Of a stretch of 64,000 nt of DNA, positions 27,134 through 35,099 are shown in pieces. The notes under the pieces were generated by a model. It did not search any database. It worked only from the letters and a program-made list of their open reading frames with translations, and had not been told where the DNA came from. The stretch covers positions 1 through 64,000 of the forward strand of contig NZ_CAJYTI010000005.1 of assembly GCF_913777625.1 (NCBI RefSeq), written 5' to 3'. Numbering within the stretch: position 1 is the first letter of the stretch; the number at the start of each line of letters is the position of its first letter. Made by a program: the position numbers and the translations under genes. The stretch is from an uncultured Sphingomonas sp. GTDB lineage: Bacteria > Pseudomonadota > Alphaproteobacteria > Sphingomonadales > Sphingomonadaceae.

Positions 27134-28990
27134 TTAGAGCCCGAGGGCGATGGCGCTCCAATAGGTGATGCCCGCCGCGACATAGGCGAGCGCGAACAGA
27201 TAGCCGATCATGAAGGACGGCCATTTCCAGCCGTTGGTCTCGCGCCGGGTGACCGCGATCGTCGAGATGCATTGCGGCGCGAAGACGAACCACATCAGGA
27301 AGGCGAGCGCGCTCGGCAGGCTCCAATGCTTCTGGAGCTGCTGCTGGATCGAGGCCTTGCCCGAATCGTCATCGGCATTGTCGATCGCATAGACGGTGCC
27401 GATCGCTGCCACCGCCACTTCGCGCGCGGCCATCGCCGGGATCACCGCCAGCGCCATGTCGCGGTTGAAGCCGATCGGCGCCACGATCTTCTCCAGCCCG
27501 TTGCCGATCCGCCCGGCGATCGAATAATCGACCTTCGAGATGCCGCTGCCCTCGGGCGGCTTGGGGAAGCTCAGGAGCGCCCAGAGGATCACCGTGGTGT
27601 AGAGGATGATCGTGCCGGCGCGCTTGAGGAAGGTCAGCGCGCGCTGCCAGAGGCCCAGCAGCACGTCGCGCAGGCTCGGCCACTGATATTTGGGCATCTC
27701 CATCATGAAGCCCGAGGTCGCGCCCTTGGTGACCGTGCGGCGCAGGACCAGCGCGACGGCGAAGGCGCCGAGGATGCCGAGAATGTAGAGCGCGAACAGC
27801 ACCAGCCCCTGCAATCCCATGCCCGGCAAAATCGCCCGATCGGGGATCAGCGCGCCGATGATGATGGTATAGACCGGCAGGCGCGCCGAACAGGTCATCA
27901 GCGGCGCGATCAGGATGGTGGTCAGCCGGTCCTTCTCGTCAGCGATCGTGCGCGTCGCCATGATCCCCGGCACCGCGCAGGCAAAGCTGGAGAGGAGCGG
28001 GATGAACGCGCGGCCGGACAGCCCCACGCTCGCCATCACCCGGTCCATCAGGAAGGCGGCGCGAACCATGTAGCCGGTCGCCTCCAGCACCAGGATGAAG
28101 GCGAACAGGATCAGGATCTGCGGCAGGAATACCACCACCGCGCCGACGCCCGCGATCACGCCGTCGACGATCAGCGATCGGAATACCCCGTCCGGCAGCG
28201 CGGCCCCGACCTCGGTGCCGAGCCACTTCATCCCGTCCTCGATGAAGCCCTTCGGCACCTCGGACCAGGCGAACACCGCCTGGAACATCAGGAACATCGT
28301 CGCCAGCAGGATGATCGGCCCGGCGACGGGGTGGAGGAACAGCGCGTCCAGCCGGTGCGTCCAGCGGCGCGCGGCGGTTTCGGAGATCGTGACGGCAGTG
28401 GCGATCTGGCGGGCGCGACGCTGGAGCAGAACGATGTCGTGCTGCACGCTGGGGGAGGGGCGGATCTTGGTCACGCCCTTCACCATCTCGGCCATGCGAT
28501 CCTTGAGCGCATCAAGGCCGCGACGCCGCACCGCTACGGTGGCGACCACCGGCACGCCCAGCTCGCGCTCGAGCGCTTCCGGATCGAGCTTCAACCCGTC
28601 GCGCTCGGCCAGGTCGACCATGTTGAGCGCCACCACGATCGGCAGCCCCAGCGCGATCAGCTGGAGCGTGAAGCGGAGGTGGTTGTCGAGGTTCGACGCG
28701 TCGATCACCGTGAGGATCGCGTCCGGCAGCCGCTCGCCCTGCTGGCGGCCGAGCAGCACGTCACGGGTCACCTGCTCGTCGGGGCTGGCGGGATCGAGGC
28801 TGTAGGCGCCGGGCAGGTCGATCAGCTCGATCGGGCGGCCATCGGGCAGCGCCATGCGGCCGGAATGGCGCTCGACGGTGACGCCGGGATAATTGCCCAC
28901 CTTCTGCCGCGCGCCGGTGAGTGCGTTGAACAGCGCGCTCTTGCCGGCATTGGGATTGCCGACCAGCGCAACCAATGGCGTGGTGTTCAT
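27134..28990 (-). CDS. feoB: Ferrous iron transporter FeoB
   Basis: 618-residue Fe(II) importer. The N-terminal G domain has GNPNAGKSALFNAL (G1), DLPGAYSLDPASPDE (G3) and NMVDLAERDG (G4); a helical GDI-like spacer follows, then two Gate regions within about eight membrane segments (ACAVPGIMATR and TCSARLPVYTIIIG are the Gate motifs). Its ATG lies inside the feoA stop (ATGA). No feoC is seen. A Fur-like palindrome precedes feoA. Confidence 0.97.
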   Translation of the reverse strand: MNTTPLVALVGNPNAGKSALFNALTGARQKVGNYPGVTVERHSGRMALPDGRPIELIDLPGAYSLDPASPDEQVTRDVLLGRQQGERLPDAILTVIDASNLDNHLRFTLQLIALGLPIVVALNMVDLAERDGLKLDPEALERELGVPVVATVAVRRRGLDALKDRMAEMVKGVTKIRPSPSVQHDIVLLQRRARQIATAVTISETAARRWTHRLDALFLHPVAGPIILLATMFLMFQAVFAWSEVPKGFIEDGMKWLGTEVGAALPDGVFRSLIVDGVIAGVGAVVVFLPQILILFAFILVLEATGYMVRAAFLMDRVMASVGLSGRAFIPLLSSFACAVPGIMATRTIADEKDRLTTILIAPLMTCSARLPVYTIIIGALIPDRAILPGMGLQGLVLFALYILGILGAFAVALVLRRTVTKGATSGFMMEMPKYQWPSLRDVLLGLWQRALTFLKRAGTIILYTTVILWALLSFPKPPEGSGISKVDYSIAGRIGNGLEKIVAPIGFNRDMALAVIPAMAAREVAVAAIGTVYAIDNADDDSGKASIQQQLQKHWSLPSALAFLMWFVFAPQCISTIAVTRRETNGWKWPSFMIGYLFALAYVAAGITYWSAIALGL

Positions 28991-29265
28991 GCGTGCCTGG
29001 CCAGCGGCGTCACATGAATGGCGGCAGCGACATGGCGGCGAAGCGCGACCGTCATCCGGCCGATGCGGCAGGCAAGCGGGCCGCCGAAGATTCCGGAGCG
29101 GTGGAGCAGTTCCACCTCGACGCCTTCGTCCAGGCCCAGTTCGCGCAGACGCCGCGCCTCGGGTTCGGCGAGCCGGTCCCAGTCGACGCCAGCAACGGTA
29201 CCGGGAGCATGGCGATGCAGCTGGGCAAGGCGTACGGGCACGGGAATCGCAGCGCTGGCGTTCAT
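28987..29265 (-). CDS. feoA: Ferrous iron transport protein FeoA
   Basis: 92-residue SH3-like cytoplasmic protein needed for FeoB activity. The core LRELGLDEGVEVELLHRSG, PLACRIGRMTVALRR and hydrophobic end match FeoA. ATG 29265 is preferred to a codon 18 bases earlier. It overlaps feoB by 4 bases, forming a feoAB operon. Confidence 0.93.
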   Translation of the reverse strand: MNASAAIPVPVRLAQLHRHAPGTVAGVDWDRLAEPEARRLRELGLDEGVEVELLHRSGIFGGPLACRIGRMTVALRRHVAAAIHVTPLARHA

Positions 29266-29272
29266 GCTGCGA

Positions 29273-29287
29273 GTGATTATCAATTAC
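29273..29287. promoter_or_regulatory. Imperfect palindrome before feoA, Fur-like
   Basis: GTGATTATCAATTAC, AT-rich in a GC-rich setting, with GTxATT...AATxAC symmetry; the minus strand reads TTGATAATCAC, close to half of a Fur box. It lies 8 bases before the feoA start codon, where an iron repressor would block transcription or translation initiation. Confidence 0.45.
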
Positions 29288-29357
29288 TTGGCCGGATTGC
29301 TAGCGCGAAAACGCGCAGACACTGCGCGGCGGAGCGATGCCCGCCGCGCCGCGCTCC

Positions 29358-29468
29358 TTATTGGTAGCCGCCTTCTTCCTCGCGTTCCTCGGCGGCGTCC
29401 TTCTGGGCTTCTTCCATCGCTTCGGCTTCGTCGTCCTGCGGCTTCTGCTGTTCGGGATCGTGACTCAT
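29358..29468 (-). CDS. 36-residue acidic small protein
   Basis: Short frame starting MSHDPEQQKPQDDEAEAM and ending EEREEEGGYQ, then TAA. An excellent AGGAGG site with 6-base spacing stands before its ATG. About 15 of the 36 residues are Asp or Glu, with Gln-rich ends and no cysteine or hydrophobic stretch, so it should be soluble and disordered. It lies in the 260-base space between feoA and the DUF72 gene. I recall similar short unnamed proteins in sphingomonads, but cannot check. Function unknown. Confidence 0.65.
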   Translation of the reverse strand: MSHDPEQQKPQDDEAEAMEEAQKDAAEEREEEGGYQ

Positions 29469-29526
29469 GCGGGGCCTCCTAGGGTTGCCCCCGATCAACG
29501 AAGCGGCAGGCCAAAGGGTTCGGCGC

Positions 29527-30330
29527 TCAGCCGAGCCGCCGGATCAGCTCCTGCGCACCGGCCGGCGCGCGCACCTTGCCGCCATGGATGAAGAAGACGA
29601 AGGTCTCGCGCGGCTGCACCGGTGCCAGCTCGGTCGCGAAGGTCGGCAGTCCCTTCGGCTGGCCGCCTGCCGCCCAGATCCTGGCCGCTTCCACCCAGCG
29701 GGGCAACGCGGCTTCGGGATAGCAGAAGGGGTTGTCGTCCTCACCCGCCTCGAGCCGTGCGTAGACGAAGTCGCCGCTGACATCGGCAATGGCGGGATAT
29801 TGGGGCGAATCCGCAAAGACGATGCCGACGCCGGCTGCGCGGCACAGCGCGACGAACGCGGGCGTCTGGAAACTCTCGTGGCGCACCTGCACCGCGTGGC
29901 GCAACGTCACCCCGTCCTGCGTCGCGGGCAGCAGCTTGAGGAACACACCGAAATCCTCCGCGTCGAACTTTTTCGTCGCCATGAACTGCCAGAAGATCGG
30001 GCCGAGCTTGTCGCCCAGCTCGGTGAGCCCCTGGCCGCAAAAGCGCGCGATCGATTCGCCCGCCTCGGCGAGCACCTTGCGGTTGGTGACGAAGCGCGAG
30101 CCCTTGACGGTATAGACAAAGCCTTCGGGTGCCGCCGCCGCCCACCCGGCGAAGCTCGCCGGCTTGAAGGTGGAATAATAGGTGCCGTTGATCTCGATCG
30201 CGGTGAGCGCGGCCGCGGCATATTCCAGCTCGCGCTTCTGCGGCAGCTTGTCGGGATAGAAGGTGCCGCGCCACGGCTCGAAGGTCCAGCCGCCGATGCC
30301 GACGCGGATGGGGGCGGGAGAATCGGACAG
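29527..30330 (-). CDS. DUF72 (YecE-like) protein
   Basis: About 267 residues of the DUF72 TIM-barrel-like family: VGIGGWTFEPWRGTFYP at the start, EINGTYYSTFKPASFAGW, YTVKGSRFVTNRK and late VRHESF/FVFFIHGGK segments. Function of the family is not established. The start is debatable: the only standard in-frame start (ATG 30396) overlaps the start of the divergent FadR gene, while CTG 30330 has a well-placed AGGAGAG site and leaves 64 bases for two promoters. I prefer CTG 30330. Confidence 0.85.
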   Translation of the reverse strand: MSDSPAPIRVGIGGWTFEPWRGTFYPDKLPQKRELEYAAAALTAIEINGTYYSTFKPASFAGWAAAAPEGFVYTVKGSRFVTNRKVLAEAGESIARFCGQGLTELGDKLGPIFWQFMATKKFDAEDFGVFLKLLPATQDGVTLRHAVQVRHESFQTPAFVALCRAAGVGIVFADSPQYPAIADVSGDFVYARLEAGEDDNPFCYPEAALPRWVEAARIWAAGGQPKGLPTFATELAPVQPRETFVFFIHGGKVRAPAGAQELIRRLG

Positions 30331-30394
30331 GGTGTCTCTCCTAAGACCATGGCACGACTCGCCATTTTGCAGCGCCTTAGTATCGTGGAGGACC

Positions 30395-31090
30395 ATGTCG
30401 CGAAACCTCAGCCCCGCTCCCGACCAGCGCCTCGCCGACCAGGCCTATTCGCGCATCGTCGAAATCATCCTCGATGGCCTGGGCATCGGCGACCGGCTGC
30501 CGTCCGAATCGCGGCTGGCGGAAAGCTTCGGCATGTCGCGCACCGTGGTGCGCGAGGCGCTGGTGCGGCTGGCGGCGGACGGCATCACCGAGGCGCGGCG
30601 CGGCGCCGGCTCCTATGTCATGCGCCGCCCCTCGCTGCGGCTGGGCGCGCACATGGCGTTCGACGAACTGTCGGCGACGCTCGGCACCTATGAAGTGCGG
30701 TTCGCGCTCGAATCAGAAGCCGCCCGCCTGGCGGCCCGTCGCCGCTCGCCCGAACAGATGGCCGAGATCGAAACGGCGATGACCGATCTGCGCAAGGCAC
30801 TGCTCTCGAGCGACCCCGCGCATGACGAGGATTGGCGGCTGCACCGCGCGATCTTCCGCGCCACCGCCAACCCCGCGTTCGAAAAGGCGTTCGAGCATCT
30901 CCACGAGGAAACGATGCGAATCATGCGCGCCGGCGTCGACATCGCCCGCCTGCGCGAAGCCGAGCCGATCGCGGCGATGGTCCGCGAGCACGAGACGATC
31001 GTCCAGGCGATCCGCGCGCAGGATGCGGATGGCGCGGCGCTCGCGATGCGCTGGCACTTGTCGGAAGGGAGAAAAAGGCTGATGCCTTGA
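30395..31090 (+). CDS. FadR-subfamily GntR transcriptional regulator
   Basis: 231-residue regulator. N-terminal winged helix (about 10-75): GDRLPSESRLAESFGMSRTV then VREALVRLAADGITEARRG. C-terminal FCD ligand domain (about 95-225) with helices carrying the metal-binding Asp/His pattern (DEDWRLHRAIFRAT, HEETMRI, VREHETIVQAI). Ligand is probably a small carboxylic acid. GTGGAGGACC precedes the ATG. It is divergent from the DUF72 gene; the target genes are not evident, as no sugar-acid pathway is adjacent. Confidence 0.9.
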   Translation: MSRNLSPAPDQRLADQAYSRIVEIILDGLGIGDRLPSESRLAESFGMSRTVVREALVRLAADGITEARRGAGSYVMRRPSLRLGAHMAFDELSATLGTYEVRFALESEAARLAARRRSPEQMAEIETAMTDLRKALLSSDPAHDEDWRLHRAIFRATANPAFEKAFEHLHEETMRIMRAGVDIARLREAEPIAAMVREHETIVQAIRAQDADGAALAMRWHLSEGRKRLMP

Positions 31091-31119
31091 AACCGACGGC
31101 ACAGTCGCTGGTTGGCGAC

Positions 31120-31194
31120 TGGAGCGGGCGAAGGGATTCGAACCCTCGACCCCAACCTTGGCAAGGTTGTGCTCTACCCCTGAGCTACGCCCGC
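31120..31194 (-). tRNA. tRNA-Gly (GCC)
   Basis: Complete cloverleaf on the minus strand: acceptor GCGGGCG paired with CGCCCGC, D-loop TAGCTCAGGGGTAGAGC, anticodon arm CAACCTTGCCAAGGTTG with anticodon GCC, variable GGGTC, and T-arm GAGGGTTCGAATCCCTT. Discriminator U and an encoded CCA end (31120-31122). Confidence 0.97.
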
Positions 31195-31398
31195 TCTGGC
31201 GTCTTGGCCGGGAGCGTTTCGAAGCGCTCTCGGCGGGTGAGGCGCGCCAACTAACAGCGGCCTTTGCAGTGCGCAACCCCCAATTTGCACTTTTTGGAAA
31301 AGGCTTGGCGGTTGGGCCCCGAACGCCCAAATAGGAGCCGACCCGCCCAGGCCCCTATACGAGGTGCCGGCACCCGCAGATCGCTTAAGGAGCGCATT

Positions 31399-32310
31399 TT
31401 GGCCACGCTTGGTATGAGCCCCGCCGACAAACAGGCCGTCGACGCCTTTCGAAAAGACGTTGTCGAGCCGTCGATGTCGAAGCTCGTCATCCTCGATTTC
31501 TGGGCAGAATGGTGCGGCCCCTGCAAGGCGCTGGGGCCGGTGATCGAGAAGGTCACCAGCGAATACGCGCCCAAGGGCGTGCTGCTGGTCAAGATCGACG
31601 TCGACAAGAACAAGTTCATCGCCAGCCAATTCCAGGTCCGCTCGATCCCGACGGTCTATGCGATGTTCCAGGGCCAGCTGGTCGCCGACCTGACCAGCGC
31701 GCGGACCGAATCGCAGCTGCGCACGATGCTCGACCAGATTCTCCGCCAGCTGCCGATCAGCGGCGAGGAAGCCGAGGCCGAGGCCGAACTCGAACCGCTG
31801 ATCGCGATGGGCGAGCAGGTACTGAGCGACGGCGATGCCGAGCGTGCCCTCGCCATCTTCGATCAGATCGCCGAGATGGCGCCCGATCATGCTGCCGTCG
31901 CCGCGGGCCGCGTCCGCGCGCTGACGACGCTTGGCCGGCATGACGAGGCGCAGGCGGCGCTCGATGCGATCCAGGGCGATGCGGCCAAGGCGCCCGAGGT
32001 TGAGCGCGCCCGCGCCGCACTGAGCCTCGCCCGCGAAGCGCAGCCGGTCGGCGATCTGGCGGGTCTTGCTGCGCGGGCCGCCGCGAATCCGGAAGACATG
32101 GAGGTGCGCTACGAACTCGCCGGTGGCCAGATGGCCGCAGGCGACCGCGAGGCTGCGGCCGCGACGCTGCTCGCCATGGTGCGCGACGATCGCGCGTGGA
32201 ACGAGGGCGCCGCCCGCCAGCGGCTGCTCAAGCTGTTCGAGGTCGTCGGGCTCGAGGATCCGTGGGTCGCCGCCCAGCGTCGCAAGCTCTCGCAGATCCT
32301 GTTCGGATGA
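31399..32310 (+). CDS. Thioredoxin-TPR protein (CnoX/YbbN-like)
   Basis: 303-residue cytoplasmic protein. The thioredoxin domain (about 15-120) has the active site WAEWCGPC (Cys39, Cys42) and QVRSIPTVYAMFQG with the cis-Pro; the C-terminal ~180 residues are tetratricopeptide-like helices (GEQVLSDGDAERALAIFDQI, RVRALTTLGRHDEAQAAL). CnoX-type proteins act as redox-active holdases. The TTG at 31399 is chosen for the AAGGAG site; ATG 31414 is the alternative. Stop overlaps the LON-domain gene start. Confidence 0.92.
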   Translation: MATLGMSPADKQAVDAFRKDVVEPSMSKLVILDFWAEWCGPCKALGPVIEKVTSEYAPKGVLLVKIDVDKNKFIASQFQVRSIPTVYAMFQGQLVADLTSARTESQLRTMLDQILRQLPISGEEAEAEAELEPLIAMGEQVLSDGDAERALAIFDQIAEMAPDHAAVAAGRVRALTTLGRHDEAQAALDAIQGDAAKAPEVERARAALSLAREAQPVGDLAGLAARAAANPEDMEVRYELAGGQMAAGDREAAAATLLAMVRDDRAWNEGAARQRLLKLFEVVGLEDPWVAAQRRKLSQILFG

Positions 32311-32915
32311 AGACGACGCGGCTTTCGGTGTTTCCGCTGGCAGGTGCGCTGCTGTTTCCGCGCATGCACCTGCCGCTCCACATCTTCGAGCCGCGCTACC
32401 GCGCGATGGTCTCCGAGGCCCTCGCGCGCGACCGGCGCATCGGCATGGTCCAGCCGCGCGACGACCGCGATCCGCCGACGCTGTTCGATGTCGGCTGCGT
32501 CGGCCGGATCGCCGATGTCGAGGCGCTCGACGACGGGCGCTTCAACATCGTGCTGGAGGGGCTGAGCCGCTTCACCATCGTCCGTGAGCTGGAAGTGGGC
32601 ACGCCGTTCCGCCAGGTCGAGGCCGCGCTGGAAGTGGTGGGCGAAGCCGAATCGCTATCGCTCGCCGGTCGCGCTTCGATCGAGATGGAGGCACGGCGCT
32701 TCGCCGATGGCCTGGGCTATATGGTCGACTGGGAAGCGGTGACGCGGCTCGACGATGAATCGCTGGTCAACGGCATCGCCCAGATCGCGCCGTTCGACGC
32801 CGCCTCGAAGCAGGCGCTGCTGGAGGCGCCGCGGCTTGCCGACCGTGCGGAGCTGATCGTCCAGCTGATGCAGTTTTTCGGCCGCCACGGCGAGGACAGC
32901 GCGACGCTGCAGTGA
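32307..32915 (+). CDS. LON peptidase N-terminal substrate-binding domain protein
   Basis: 202 residues forming only the Lon N-domain: LSVFPLAGALLFPRMHLPLH, IFEPRYRAMV and the long C-terminal helix region RFADGLGYMVDWE...LVNGIAQIAPF. It lacks the AAA and protease parts of Lon, so it is not a protease itself but may bind unfolded clients. Overlap (ATGA) with the thioredoxin-TPR gene supports a shared proteostasis role. Confidence 0.92.
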   Translation: MKTTRLSVFPLAGALLFPRMHLPLHIFEPRYRAMVSEALARDRRIGMVQPRDDRDPPTLFDVGCVGRIADVEALDDGRFNIVLEGLSRFTIVRELEVGTPFRQVEAALEVVGEAESLSLAGRASIEMEARRFADGLGYMVDWEAVTRLDDESLVNGIAQIAPFDAASKQALLEAPRLADRAELIVQLMQFFGRHGEDSATLQ

Positions 32916-32917
32916 TC

Positions 32918-32934
32918 TGCCCGTTTTTCGGGCA
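32918..32934 (+). terminator. Short hairpin after the LON-domain gene
   Basis: TGCCCG-TTTTT-CGGGCA, a 6-base perfect stem starting 3 bases after the stop. No T-run follows, so it may be a weak terminator or mRNA-stabilising end. Confidence 0.45.
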
Positions 32935-32982
32935 ACTGCGCGTCGCAAAATTCACCAGTTCGTAATAAATTGCGCCCGAAAA

Positions 32983-33001
32983 CGCACAGTCGCTCTGTGC
33001 G
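32983..33001. promoter_or_regulatory. Palindrome upstream of the sigma54 promoter
   Basis: CGCACAG-TCGCT-CTGTGCG, perfect 7-base arms and 5-base spacer, resembling an NtrC site (GCAC-N-GTGC type). It lies only 7 bases before the -24 element, much closer than a standard enhancer, so it may instead serve IHF-like, repressor or auxiliary binding. Confidence 0.45.
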
Positions 33002-33008
33002 TTCCGTT

Positions 33009-33024
33009 TGGCACGCCCCTTGCT
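33009..33024 (+). promoter_or_regulatory. Sigma54 promoter of the PII-amtB operon
   Basis: TGGCACG-CCCC-TTGCT matches the -24/-12 consensus (TGGCACG-N4-TTGCW) at every conserved position. It ends 36 bases before the PII start codon. This predicts RpoN/NtrC control under nitrogen limitation. Confidence 0.88.
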
Positions 33025-33060
33025 GAATGGTCTGGTGGGACAACCGCCAGAGGGGGCGAC

Positions 33061-33399
33061 ATGAAGCTCATCATCGCCATCATCAAACCCTTCAAGCTCG
33101 ACGAGGTGCGCGAGGCGCTCACCACCGTCGGGGTGACGGGCATGACCGTGACCGAAGTGAAGGGGTTCGGCCGCCAGAAGGGCCAGACCGAAATCTATCG
33201 CGGCGCCGAGTACAGCACGAACATGGTGCCGAAGATCAAGATCGAGGTCGCCGTGGGAAGCGATCTCGCCGACCGCGCCGTGGAAGCGATCCAGGCTGCG
33301 GCCAGCACCGGCGCGATCGGTGACGGCAAGATCTTCGTTCTCGACATGGGCCAGGCCGTGCGCATCCGCACCGGCGAAACCGACGAGACGGCGCTGTGA
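33061..33399 (+). CDS. glnK: Nitrogen regulatory protein P-II
   Basis: 112-residue PII signal protein. The T-loop YRGAEYSTN carries Tyr51, the uridylylation site; KLIIAIIKPFKLDEVREAL and GDGKIFVLDMGQAVRIRTGE are the canonical ends. It senses 2-oxoglutarate and ATP/ADP and blocks AmtB when nitrogen is plentiful. The amtB linkage and the sigma54 promoter favour the GlnK role over GlnB. Confidence 0.96.
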   Translation: MKLIIAIIKPFKLDEVREALTTVGVTGMTVTEVKGFGRQKGQTEIYRGAEYSTNMVPKIKIEVAVGSDLADRAVEAIQAAASTGAIGDGKIFVLDMGQAVRIRTGETDETAL

Positions 33400-33413
33400 G
33401 CAAGGGGGTAGCA

Positions 33414-34835
33414 ATGAAGCAAGGATGGAAGACCGCCGGGCTTGCGCTCGGCGCGGCCGCGCTGGTCGCGGCGATGCCCGCCTGGGCGCAGACCGCAGCC
33501 ATGGTCAAGGCACCTACCGTCGCCCAGCAGGCGACGATGGTGAACAAGGGCGACACCGCCTGGATGCTGATCTCCTCGGCGCTCGTGCTGATGATGTCGG
33601 TGCCGGCGCTGGCGCTGTTCTATGGCGGCCTGGTCCGCACCAAGAACATGCTCTCGGTGCTGATGCAGGTGTTCATGATCGTCTCGGTCGCGGCCCTGGT
33701 CTGGGTCAGCTGGGGCTATTCGATCGCCTTCACCGGCGGAAATCCGTTCTTTGGCGGCCTTTCCAAGGCGTTCCTGATCGGGGTGAGCGCGAATACCTAT
33801 TCGGCGACCTTCTCGAACAACGTCTACATTCCCGAATTCGCCTATGTCTGTTTCCAGATGACCTTCGCCTGCATCACGCCGGCGCTGATCGTCGGTGCCT
33901 TTGCCGAGCGCGTGAAGTTCACCCCGCTGATCATCTTCACCGTGCTGTGGATGACGCTGGCCTATTTCCCGATCGCGCACATGGTGTGGTACTGGGCGGG
34001 CCCGGACTTCCTGGTCGACTCGCCCAAGGATGCGGGCTTCCTCTATTCGCTCGGCGCGCTCGACTTCGCCGGCGGCACCGTCGTCCACATCAATGCGGGC
34101 ATTGCCGGCCTGGTCGGCTGCCTCGTGATCGGCAAGCGCGTGGGCTTCAAGAGCGAGCCGATGCCACCGCACTCGCTGACCATGACCATGATCGGCGCAT
34201 CGCTGCTGTGGGTGGGCTGGTTCGGCTTCAACGCCGGTTCCAACCTCGAATCGAACGGCGTGACCGCGGTTGCCTTCATCAACACCTTCGTCGCCACTGC
34301 CGCTGCCGCGGTCAGCTGGGCCGTGATCGAGCAGGTCGTGCACAAGAAGCCGTCGCTGCTGGGTGGCGTGACCGGTGCGGTCGCGGGCCTCGTCGCGATC
34401 ACCCCGGCCTCGGGCTATGCCGCGCCGATGACCTCGATCGTGCTCGGCCTGGTCGTGTCGCCGGTCTGCTTCTTCTTCGTCACCACCGTGAAGAACAAGC
34501 TCAAGTATGACGACTCGCTCGACGTGTTCGGCGTGCACTGCATCGGCGGGATCCTGGGCGCCCTCGGCACCGCGATCGTCGCCAACCCGGCGCTCGGCGG
34601 CCAGGGCGTGATCGACTACACCAAGTTCCCGTCGGTCGTGGCGCCCAGCTACGACACGCTGGGCCAGCTGATCATCCAGGCCGAAGCGGTGGCGCTGACC
34701 CTGGCCTGGTCGGGCGGTGTCTCGGCCATCCTGTTCCTGGCGCTCAAGTTCACCATGGGCATCCGCCCCTCGAAGGAAGTCGAAGTCGAAGGGCTCGACA
34801 TCAACGAGCATGGCGAGCGCGCGTACAACTACTGA
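33414..34835 (+). CDS. amtB: Ammonium transporter AmtB
   Basis: 473-residue ammonium channel with a cleavable N-terminal signal (GLALGAAALVAAMPAWAQ) and 11 membrane segments. Family signatures are LALFYGGLVRTKNMLS, the DFAGGTVVHINAGIAGLVG segment with a pore His, GWFGFNAGSN, and GVHCIGGILGALGTA with the second His. AAGGGGGT precedes ATG 33414. Together with the upstream PII gene it makes the conserved glnK-amtB operon. Two hairpins end the transcript. Confidence 0.97.
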   Translation: MKQGWKTAGLALGAAALVAAMPAWAQTAAMVKAPTVAQQATMVNKGDTAWMLISSALVLMMSVPALALFYGGLVRTKNMLSVLMQVFMIVSVAALVWVSWGYSIAFTGGNPFFGGLSKAFLIGVSANTYSATFSNNVYIPEFAYVCFQMTFACITPALIVGAFAERVKFTPLIIFTVLWMTLAYFPIAHMVWYWAGPDFLVDSPKDAGFLYSLGALDFAGGTVVHINAGIAGLVGCLVIGKRVGFKSEPMPPHSLTMTMIGASLLWVGWFGFNAGSNLESNGVTAVAFINTFVATAAAAVSWAVIEQVVHKKPSLLGGVTGAVAGLVAITPASGYAAPMTSIVLGLVVSPVCFFFVTTVKNKLKYDDSLDVFGVHCIGGILGALGTAIVANPALGGQGVIDYTKFPSVVAPSYDTLGQLIIQAEAVALTLAWSGGVSAILFLALKFTMGIRPSKEVEVEGLDINEHGERAYNY

Positions 34836-34901
34836 CGAAATCGGGCGCCGCGGGATCCTCTCCTGCCGCGGCGCCCCACCGAGGTTCCTCCTGCGGACAA
34901 C

Positions 34902-34933
34902 TGGGCTGGTGGGCAACCACCAGCCCATTTTTT
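34902..34933 (+). terminator. Intrinsic terminator of glnK-amtB
   Basis: TGGGCTGGTGG-GCAA-CCACCAGCCCA followed by six T. An additional perfect 11-base hairpin (34843-34853 with 34866-34876) directly follows the amtB stop. Confidence 0.92.
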
Positions 34934-34950
34934 GTACGTGGGAGAGTGAG

Positions 34951-35093
34951 ACCCTCCCCCGAAGGGGGAGGGAGACCGCCGCCGGAGGCGGTGGTGGAGG
35001 GGTGTCCCCGCTGGGGATGCAGGGCTCCGTTTCGTGCGGCGACGCCCCTCCGTCGCGCTTACGCGCGCCACCTCCCCTTACAGGAGAGGATTT
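34951..35093. repeat. GC-rich intergenic palindromic repeat
   Basis: Begins with a perfect hairpin CCCTCCCCC-GAA-GGGGGAGGG (34952-34972), then a GGCGG-rich middle, and ends with CCTCCGTCGCGCTTACGCGC and CCACCTCCCC. It shares its ending core with the element at 9396-9526. It fills the amtB-DUF442 gap; no coding potential is seen. Confidence 0.7.
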
Positions 35094-35099
35094 AGGACG

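Noticed and set aside
32880..33060. Extra NtrC sites upstream of the sigma54 promoter
   Set aside because: Apart from the palindrome at 32983-33001 I see no second TGCAC-type pair, so none is claimed.
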